From Syngnathus acus (taxonomy: Eukaryota; Chordata; Actinopteri; Syngnathiformes; Syngnathidae), in assembly GCF_901709675.1 (NCBI RefSeq), contig NC_051092.1, positions 562,491 through 626,490 on the forward strand: a DNA stretch of 64,000 nucleotides, read 5' to 3'. Position 1 is the first letter of the stretch, and the number at the start of each line of letters is the position of its first letter. Below the pieces are notes generated by a model. The model worked only from the letters and a program-made list of their open reading frames with translations, had not been told where the DNA came from and ran no database searches. Position numbers and translations under genes: made by a program. Shown in pieces: positions 36,701-47,671 of the stretch.

Positions 36701-37394
36701 TTGGGGCCTGCTCTCGGCAACACCGTACGCAGCACTGGGCCAACTTTTCATTCTTTTCTTATTCGTGCCGATGCAGCCGTGCTATGCCGCTTAGCTTGTA
36801 TGCCTCTTGCACAATGACAAGAAAGGCATTGTTCAATTCTTTCTGCTAGTTATTGTTGATCATATTGACTGTACTCTCCAGTAAGTGACATGTCGGTTAC
36901 CATGGTTACTACCGATGCACGGCAGCTAAGAACAAAAAATGCATATTTGGGTCTGAGGAATTTTTTTTTAAATGCCATGAATATGTGCATGCGTGTGTGA
37001 GGATATCAAAGGAATGAACAGTTATTGCATACCCAGGTGTGTGTGCGTGCGCGCACGTGTAATCCTCTTAAATGAATGCATCCAATGAGGCGCCGGCGTC
37101 CCGTCTGGTCCTACCCGCCCTTCGCCCGCTTTCCCGCCATTTAATCCAAGTGGATTATGTGGCGCTGACTGGGCGGCACATTGAGGTGAGGAAGAACCCG
37201 CAGGAATCGGCAAGTGGGAGCAGCAGCGGGAGGAGCCTCCCAGGAACGGCCGTCGTCCAAGACCACAGGTGGCGGTGGTGGGGGAGCTCGCTCGCTCGCT
37301 CGCCATGAGCGGCTGGAAGGAGGCAAAAATTGAGGAAAGGCAACCGGCCGGTACGGCCCACGAGAGGAGACGCCGTCCGTCCTCTTGAGTCGGG

Positions 37395-40300
37395 ATGAAG
37401 CGCGGCCTCCAAGTCGCCGCCTCGCTCTTGCTGTGGCTCGGCGTTCAAGCTCAGATGAAGATCCCGCCTGAGACGTGAGTGTGCTTTTCCTTCTTGCCAA
37501 ACTGCTTCGGATCTGGAGTGTCTTCTTTCTGACCCGGTGGATGAATGAATGAGGCTTCAAAGTGGTCTTGATCTGGATCTTCATAGTCTTGCTGTGCATG
37601 AGTGAAACCTGTCCAGATGGGTTCTGAGCTCGATAGTCTCACTCTGACTTTGACTGAATGAATAAATGAGCTTCCCACGGGTTCTCATCGAGCTATTCAT
37701 TCATGACTATGACGACCCAACATTTCGCTAACGTTTCATTGACGGTCAAAGGGACTCAATGATGTCATAAACGTCATCACAATGATGGCGTGATTCCTCC
37801 TGGTCGAGATGTCAGAGAGCTAACGAGGCGCTTCCGTTGGGGGAATTGACGCCCTCTTGCTTTCTCGTCGGCTGCTGGGGCACAGATTCCGCCCCCTGCC
37901 GGCCGGTTAGGTCAGTGGCCAGGATTTGGAAGGCTCCAACTGTCCCACATATTTACCCGCCTCTTGTCCCTCTGCCATCTTGTCCACTCATCCTGCTAAT
38001 CTGGTTAATCTGCACTAGCACACCGCCACATTATCTGGGCTGTGTCCCCGCTTGCAACTTTGGCTGTTTTCTAAATGCCCCCCCCCCCCCCCCCATCTTC
38101 CAGAATGCCTCCAGAATCTTGCACCATGTTCTCGAATGATCACAGAATGCCGTTACCTCATGTACCACAATGTTCTATAATGCCCCTTATGTTGTTTCCC
38201 ACACTATTCTAAAATGGGTTGGCAATTTTACACAATGTTCAATGTAATATGAAAGTAGCATGCAAATGAATGCATTGTTTACACACACACACACACACAA
38301 GCTAATTTTTAGAATCTAAATCGGCATTTAATAAAGGGAAAAACCAAAACCACAAAGAAATTGCATGTTCACATGACGTCCAGTAGGTGGCGTCATCGTC
38401 GGAGGAATTCTGTGTACAGTACTCACAGTTCAGAAGATCGTATCTTTTCCGAGTATTTTTCATCCCCGGCAGATGACGTGACGTTCCCACGAAGAAAACT
38501 GTATTTTTTTTGTTTTATCACACACACATTCACACCATCAATGCGGGAATCGAACGCACGGTGTCGGCACACAAGACAGGCAAGAAGAAAACGATTCCAG
38601 CGCAAACGAACTCACTCCTCTGACGTAGTTCCCGCCATTAGCTAGTCCAGCTAACGAACACGGCTAACTAGCCGGCTATGCTAACTGCACTGGGCTAATG
38701 TCTGGAACAGGAATGCAATTAGCTACAGCTAACTAGCCATTATCACGCTCGTCCTTTTCCATCTGCGGGTAAACATGGCGCTGGACCTTGCCACCACGGC
38801 GCTCACCGTCCCATTTCCGGTGAAAAGGTTTTGTGTACTTGTCTCAGAAATTATTTTGTTAACACACTAATATGCTAACGTGCTCATCCGCAGTGTGTGC
38901 GCGCGCGTCTCTCTCAAACATGGAAGTACTTCCCGCATTGATGATTGAGGATTGATGACATCATCGTGATCTTAATAGGATTTTAGCCTTCCACTGTGCT
39001 TGTTAACTTGACACTTGAGTTATTTTGCGTTTTGTTCCACTTGATGTGTTCAGTAGTGTTGTTTTGTTGAGCTGTGGGTTTAGTGATTTTTGTCATACGT
39101 CCGGGTTGCATAGATTGTGTTGTATATTATGACTGAGTCATGTTGTCATCATTTTTGTCTTGTTTTGGGTTGGGTTGCTCTGAGTTAAGTTGGCTTAAAT
39201 TGTGTTTTCCATTTGCTACTTATTGTGCGTCAGGTATTGTGATTCTGTTGTGTTGCGTTCTGCGTATCGTGTTTTTTGTAGGTGGGGCAATCGCAATTCA
39301 CTTGAAATTGTTGTCTACGAGATGATAAATGATGCCGGTTGTGCAATCGACATGACAGGTTGTGTCGTTGTGTTACAGCGTGCAGCAATGGGCGTCCATC
39401 TTCTCGTCGCAGCTTCGAGAGCTTTCCACCAAGTATTCCGGATCGCTTCTTCTGCAAAAGGTACAGCTCGTTTTTCTTTTTGTTGATCCGCGATTGGCAT
39501 CGATCCACTTTGATGGGGCGAGAAAGTCACCTGATGACTCGAGGTCACGTCATGTCTGATTTGGCTGACTTGCAGATCAGATTGGGGTGGCCAGGATCTC
39601 CAAGCTCATAATAAAGTGACACAAATCCCCGTGACACAAATAACCTCACTAAACAGGGTTAGCGTGCTTTGTTTAGCTCCGTGCTAACGAGCGCATCTCG
39701 GCTCGCTTGAGCCGTTTGTTCGTCGCTCGCATTGGTTATGCGAAGCGCATGTAAATAGTCTACAGATGAAATGTCTACTGAGGTAAACGTACAAATTCTG
39801 TCCGAGAATGATGGTGCCCGACTATCGAGTCCACCTTTTTGGCAGAAGTCCGAGAATCCATTTTTGTGTGCTGTGTTCAGAAACTGAAGGATGTGGAGCC
39901 CATCATCAAGATGGTGGACGTGGACGGAAGCGATCTGGTCAAGGATTACGCTGACCAGATTGAACGCATGCTGGGCAGCAAAATGAAGTCTGTCAAGGTG
40001 CTTTTTAGAATTCTGCCGTTGTTCTGTTGACCAGCAGCTGCTGAGTGATGAGCTGGTAGAATTCATTCATCAATCATCCGGCACCATTGTGCAAAAAAAA
40101 TAAAAGGGACACAAAATCTAATCTCGATGTCGTCCTTCAGCGACTCGCCGAGTCGGCGGAAGATGCCGACCTCTATCACGACTTCAACGCTTCCTTAGAG
40201 GTAATTTTTTGGTTGGTCTGAAGTAGACAATAATCACGTCCACGTTGAAGCAAATGCTGGCCGGCCGGCGCAGAGGAAGTCCCGTCAGCGTTTCTCCTCG

Positions 40301-43300
40301 CATTCTCAGTTTGACTACTACAACTCCATGCTGATCAACACGCTGAACGAGGACGGCAACTCTGTGGAGCTGGGCGGCGAGTTCCCGCTGGAGGAGAACG
40401 AGCACTTCAACAAGATGCCCGTCAACACCCAGCAGAGCACCGTGCAGGTGCCCACCAACGTCTACAACAAAGGTGGCTCGTCCGTCGGCGCCGCCGCTCG
40501 GCCCCGGCGGCCCTTCCTCACCCTTCCTCCTCTTCCCCCCGGCAGACCCCAACATCCTCAACGCTGTGTACAACTCGGAGGCCCTCAATGACGTTTTTGT
40601 GGGCAACTTCCTCAAGGACCCTACGCTCACCTGGCAATACTTTGGCAGCTCTGCCGGCTTCTTCAGGATCTACCCCGGTAACACGTACGCACGATTGGAG
40701 TCATCAGATCACCACTTTGAGCTTAGCGTGCTTATCGTTTCAGGCATCAAATGGACGCCGGACAGCAACGGCGTCGCAGCCTTCGACTGCAGGAACCGAA
40801 ACTGGTGACTTTTTCATTCGAAATTTTGTGAGCCTGTGCCTAATCTAGCACACACTTGAGGAGGTTCAGTCAGACAAAAGTTTGCTGCCATCTTGCGCTA
40901 TTGTTATTTGAATGATGATGATGTGAGTTGTGAAGTTCCACCACTTGCACGCGTGTCAGGTACATCCAGGCGGCCACATCGCCCAAGGACATCATCATCA
41001 TGGTGGACATCAGCGGCAGCATGAAGGGCTTGAAGATGACCATCGCCAAGCACACCATCAACACCATCCTCGACACGCTGGGAGAGAACGACTTTGTCAA
41101 CGTCATCGCCGTGAGACGCATGCGCGCACGTGCCAGAACGTGTGCACGACTTTACGCGCCCGTGTGTGTGTAGTACACAGATTACGTGCGCTATGTGGAG
41201 CCGTGCTTCAAGGGAACTCTGGTCCAATCCGACCTGGACAACAGGGAGGTAAGCTCTCCGTCGGCAGCCTCAGCACCTCAACAAAGTCACGGCGTGATGT
41301 CGTCATTGTTGACGTGTGTGCGTGTCAGCACTTCAAGATACTGGTGGAGAAGCTTCACGTGAAAGGAGAAGCAAAGCTCAAGAACGCCATGAAAGAAGCC
41401 TTCAAGATCCTCAATGAGGTGGGAGGGGGGCAAGGGGCGTGTCTTTGACATCCCGCAGGGCACAATGGGAGAAGAAACGTGTTTTGTGCGCGTAGGCGCG
41501 CGTTTTGGGTCAGGGCAGCATGTGCAACCAGGCCATCATGCTGATCACCGACGGCGCCATGGAGGACTTTGAGTCCGTCTTTGAGGAGTTCAACTGGCCC
41601 GAGCGCAGGGTGAGCTCGCCGCCTGTGACTGTGTGTGCGCCTGCTCAACGTTGGCTGAGCTCCTTCGCTCTGCAGGTGCGCGTCTTCACGTATTTGATTG
41701 GCCGAGAGATGACCTTTGCCCAGAACGCCAAGTGGATCGCCTGCAACAACAAAGGTGGCGCAAGTCTTGCTTTGTTGTCATGCGAGAGATGCACTTTTTG
41801 GAGCTAGCGACACTTTGACGCAGGCTACTACACGCACGTGTCGACGCTGGCCGACGTGCAGGAGAACGTAATGGAGTACCTGCACGTGCTGAGTCGGCCC
41901 ATGGTCATCAACCACGACCACGACATCATCTGGACCGAAGCCTACATGGACACTGTGGTGAGACCGCCCGCTCCGGCCCCCACCGTCCCCCTCGCTCATA
42001 AAAGACGGCGCACCGCCTCGGTGCCCTTCATCTTCCTCATGATTTTTCATCTTCATCATCATCATCATCATCGTTTTCATCCTCTTCATGACCTTGCCGT
42101 CAGCTTCCCAAAACCAAGGAGGTAAACCTGCTCCCTTGGCAATGCTCAGGCGCACGCCTTTCTTTTTGTCAGCTCCCTACTTGAAGCCAATCCGCTTGTG
42201 TGTTTTGATCATGGTGTTGTTGGCAGCTGTTCAACACCAAGGCGCAAAGTCTGCTGCTGATGACGTCGGTGGCCATGCCCGTCTTCAGCAAGAAGAAGGA
42301 GACGGTCAGTGAAAATTCAGCACGAAAAGTAGCCTTGGTTGGGAAGGTGTCAAGTGAGTCATGGCGTGTGTGCAGCTGTCGCACGGGATCCTCCTGGGCG
42401 TGGTGGGTACCGACGTTCCCCTCATGGAGGTGATGAAGCTGGTGCCCCGCTACATGGTGGGTCCGCCTGGCCGCGCCCTCGTGCTCCTCGTCCTCCTCGT
42501 CACGGTTTTGCCTTTGTCGTCGTTGCGTGTCAGCTGGGCGCGCACGGCTACGCCTTCCTCATCACCAACAACGGCTACATCCTGGCGCACCCCGACCTTC
42601 GACCTCTGGTGACTACACACAAGCACGCGTGCCATCAGAATTGGACCGATGTACTCCATTGAAGAGCGGCAACAAAGCGAGCGTTTGTTTGCAGTACAAG
42701 GACGGCAAGAAGCTGAAGCCCAAGCCCAACTACAACAGCGTGGACCTGTCCGAGGTGGAGTGGGAGGACGACGACGAGACGGTAAGCGCGACCGGCGGCC
42801 GGTCTTCTTCGCTCCCAACTGACCGTCTTTTGGCAGCTGCGGACGGCCATGGTGAAAGGCGAGACCGGAAGTTACACGCTCAACATCCGCGCCTCGCTGG
42901 AGAATGGGGTGAGTCCATTTGATGGACGAGGCACAAAAAGCGACTGAGCGAGCCAGAAAGAATTGCAAGTCCACTTTGTCACTAGCAAGAGGCAAAACCA
43001 TGACGTTCCATTTCAATCCATTTTTGAACAGAGGAGGCCCCTCTTCCTGGTCAACGACTATTTCTACACAAACATTGACGACACTCCCTTCAGGTACGAT
43101 TGGACATTGGGCAATGCTCGCCGTGACTTGTTCAAAACGAGTCTGTTGAATGCCAGTCCCATCTGGGAGTGGAGCAGCACATGTAGACAGACAATTTTTC
43201 AATGCTTTGAGTGGTGATTGAGGCTGAGCTCAGCAAAAATGCCTTTGTGTGCACACAGCTTCGGCATGGTGTTGACACAAGGTCACGGGAAACTCATGTT

Positions 43301-46300
43301 TGTGGGAAACGTGTCGGTGGAAGAAGGTAGGCGCTCGCCTCGCTTTTCCTCACGCTTTGCTCACATGGTGAGCGTTGACCTTTGCGCCCGCCCGCCCGCA
43401 GGGCTCCACGACCTGACCTCTCCCGACCTCAGCATCGCCTCCGAGTGGTACGACTGTAATCTTTGCTCACTTTACAGTTTGGTTCCTTTTTATGAAATGA
43501 GTTTACTCATGGCAAAGAATTCAATGCGACGGTTCGTTTTGCTCCTTGAGGACGTACTGCGAGACGGACATCGACCCCGCCCACCGCAAGTACTCGCAGC
43601 TGCAGGCGGCCCTCCGCTACCTGCAGGGCGAGGAGCCCGACCTGGAGTGTAAGTGGCCGCCGCTCGGCCGCCCGGTCGCCCGCTCCGAAAAGCTTTCGGG
43701 CCTCCATGACGTCAGCCGTGTGCGCTTGGCCTAGGCGACGAGCTGCTGCTCCAGCAAACCTTGTTTGACGCGGTGGTGACGGCGCCCATGGAGGCCTACT
43801 GGAACGCCATCATGCTGGACGACAAGGTGGAGCCCGGCGTGGAGACGGCCTTCCTGGGCACGCGCGTGGGCCTGACGAGGATCATGAGATACGCCGGCGT
43901 GGAGACGCGGGTGGCAAAGTGAGAAGGCGGCGCGCTGTCACCGTGCCGGCGCTCGCGATCAATACGTGTGCGTGTCTTCCTCACCTCCCAGAAAGTTCCT
44001 GACGCCCGCGGACAAGGACAACCTGTTTACGGTGGACCACTTCCCGCTGTGGTACCGCCTGGCCGTGGAGAACCCGCCGGGAAGTTTCTTCTACTACCCC
44101 ATCAACGACAAAGGTCACACACACACGTGCTCCTCTTTCTTTTGATCTTCTTGTCATTGCTGTTCTCACACGTGTTTGTTGTCGTTGCTTCCAGGCACCA
44201 AGTACGTGGTGGCCACTACGTCGGTCACCGTGGCAGCGCAAGGCAAGACAGCCGTGGCCGGAGGTCAGTCGTCCTTCCTTGGAATTCATCAGAAGGTCAG
44301 GTCGCTTTTCTTTGTTTGTTTTGAGCTCGACTGCCGCTCCAGAGTCAGCTAACCAATCCAGCTACTACTCGGACCCTGGACACTTAAAAGTACACCAATC
44401 GCTTTTATTGAGGAAGCCGTCTCTTCATGTGGAACAATAATGGGAACTTTTACAGACTGTTACAAGTGGTGCTGAAGTTGTAGTAAGTCCGTGTGGCCTG
44501 TAGGTGGCAGTGTTGCTGTAGTATAAGAGTGTCTTGGCGCAGGACAAGAGGGGACATTTTTGCGAATCGTTCACTCGTTGCCTTCTCCCTAAACACTACA
44601 CGGGGATTTTTTTACATCATCTAAGGAACTAGATAGTTCCTTTGAATGAAAAAGATTGATGTGATGATTCCAAATGCAATTGCCGCCCGCGTTCAGAGTC
44701 ATTCGCTAATTCCTTACTACTCCCGAATGCCTTTTATGTCACGGACTATATGGCTGGAAGGACGAATCAAATCAAATAATCCCAAATCATCACTATTTTG
44801 AGATTGTAGTAGAGTCATGACGATGTCGGAAGAAGACGGCGGACAAGCACACATCAGAAGCTGCTGATGCGGTAGCCGTGCACCACGCAGGCCTCTTTGG
44901 GCGGCGTCTCCTCTGGCAGGAGGCCATCTTCCGGGTCGGCGTCCGGTCCCGACCGCTCCATGAGCGGCTGCCCGCGGTGGTTCAGGTGCTTCTGGTAGCG
45001 CGCCATGAGCGAGGCGTAGACACAGCCGTAGGTGGCCGCCACCGCCATCATGATGCACACCGTCCCGCACACCACGCCCGCCACCATCTGCGTGCCGCGA
45101 GCCCGCCGCACGCTGAGCGGACGGTAGCGCTGCCGCACGCAGTCGCGCCCCGGCGGACACGAGGGGCGGCTCGGGTCTCCGGACGCAAACTCCCTGGCGC
45201 TGGAGCTCTGCGTGCAGTGGGCCAACATCTCGGCCGGCACCCCGCGGATATCCCGGCCCGACAAGCTCCTCGGTAGACTGCAAGTCACGGCGTCGACCAG
45301 ACCATCTAAAAGGATGGAGGAGAAAAGATGGATTCAACATTTTAGGGAGGAGAGGAGATGTTTGGTCCGAGCCTTTTCTCGTAAATGGCATCAGGATTAT
45401 GAAGAGGTCTTTGTCAGAATGTCTCGGCGGCCCACCTCGGTAGAGCATCCACTCCATCCAGTGTTTGAAGGCCCTCATCTTGCAATCGCAGTGCCAGGGG
45501 TTCCCAGCCAGGAGGAGCTGCTTAAGTCCCCTCACAGGTTCAAAGGTGGCCCTCTCCAGAACGACCAGACGGTTCCTGGCCAGGGACAACCACCGCAACC
45601 TCTGGAGTCCGTCCAGCAGGCCCGTAGGCAGCCAGGGGAGCGCATTGGAAGACAGGTCCAGACCTCGGAGCCACCGCAAACCCTTGAAGGCCTCCCTGTC
45701 CAGGCCCCACTCCACCTCCTGGCTCCAGTCGATGTTCGCGGTGGTCAGGTGCTCTCCGAGAAGGTTAGCGGACAGGTTGAGCCAACGTAGGCTGCCCAGA
45801 TCGGAGAAGGCTCCCGAGGGCAGGCCGGAGAGTCGGTTCTGGGAGATATCCAGGACCTCCAGGCCGCTGAGGTTGGTCCAGTCAACGGACACCAGGGTGG
45901 AGAGGTTGTTCCCGTAGAGACGCAGCGTCATGCAGTCCTGATCCAGCGTAGGCAGGAGCGGCGTCAAGGTCATCAAATCCAGACCCGAGCAGTCGCTGGT
46001 GTTCCCGGTGCAGGTGCACATGTCGGGACAGCAGCGGCCCGAGCCCAGGAGGACCACCAGAACCAGGGTGGGCGTGACGGCGCCAACTGAAAAGCCAGAA
46101 CAAACGGTGAGAAATGGGCCTCGCAATAGGAATGAACTGGCTTTTGGATTCCAAGTTGGTGGATCATGGCAAAACGATTGCCCATGCATCTTACTATCCA
46201 CAGCTCAATAATTAATCAATGATTTCCAATCATCGTGGAGCAGACTCACCGAGAAGCCGCTGGAGCTTTTGCGGGTGCTGGTCCAGCCGCCTCATGTCAG

Positions 46301-47640
46301 CCACATGGATCACAGCAGGGTCCGGTCGAGCAGAACATCCTGCGGAGAACAACCAGAACCCGACATGAGCCCGACGTTCTGTTTTTGCCACGCAGCAAAC
46401 TTTCACTTTGGATGCAATTGTGATGCTACATGCTAGCGCTAGCAGTTTGCCCCTTCCAGCCGAGCCCGCGATGAACTGCCGGCGCTAATCCTGAAATGAA
46501 TTGAATAATCCCAGCAAAGCTTTATTCCATCAGAGTGAGGATGAAATGCTGAACTTGGTCAAACATCGGCGACGGACGGACGGACGGACGATTAAAAGCA
46601 TCGCCAGATGGCAGGACGGAGAGAAAAAGAGGAGCAAATCCACGCCGGCCTTCCTTTCCTGCCAAGGCACTTGAGTCAAGACGGACGCCGCCCCCAGCTC
46701 TTTTCTTTGTGGACCTTCCGTCCCGCTTTGTCAGCCCGCCACAAAGGGGCCATCTTGGCTGCCTCTGAGGCCTGCCGCCATTGAAGCGCATCGTCCTCAC
46801 AATATGGACAAAATGTCTGCCAAAGTGTCACCGCAGACTGATGACAAGTTTAAAGCCCTCATTTGAAATCTAATGATAGTTTCAAACTTGAATTTAAAAC
46901 CCTAACCCCAAGAAGTCTAACATGGGGGCCCTGCACATGCCCAGAAATACCTGTTGGAATTGCCACGCCACGGACGCCCTCAGGCGGATGCCAGGGGGGG
47001 CCGCCGCCCCATCATCCCCTCCCTTTGCACGCCCCTGGACTGCACACACGTCACATGCACACTCACCATGAGCCTCCAAGGTCAAAGTCGTGCAGTGGAG
47101 CTCCAGCACAGGACGTCCTCCTCCGGAACGGAAAGTCCACCTGCACACAGGTGGCCAAGCGCTCCTCACCCCATCAAGTGTGGAGCCACTTGCTGCTTCT
47201 GCTCAAACACGAGCGCACTTCATCCTGGATGCTCCTCCTCATCTGCGTCATTCTCATTCTGGTATAGTGCGCCTTATCTGTTATCGTCATCACTGCTCAG
47301 CTGCCTCTCGCGCACACACACGCAGACACACACGCGGGCATACATCATGGGCACACACCCAAACACCCGCCCGGGGTGAGCGAGCATCATGTGGTTTGGA
47401 GGGGGGGAAAAAAAGAGAGACAGAGGCCATATGTTGCCGCACGGCTGCCGTTAGTGGAGTGTGTGCATGTGTGCACGTGCGTGTGGAGATTAAATGGAGT
47501 GTGTGCATTCATTCACATTGACTGATTGTGTGTGTGTATTTTTGTTCTATTCATAGCCGTAGGTCTGCAGATGTCCTTGGACGTGCTGGAGAAGGCCTTC
47601 TGGGCTGTCACCAAGCAGGTGACTGAGGGCACGCACACAA

Positions 47641-47671
<31 letters not shown>

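Noticed and set aside
46522-46800. Reverse-strand open frame upstream of lrtm2
   Set aside because: No similarity, GC-driven and without splice support to lrtm2.
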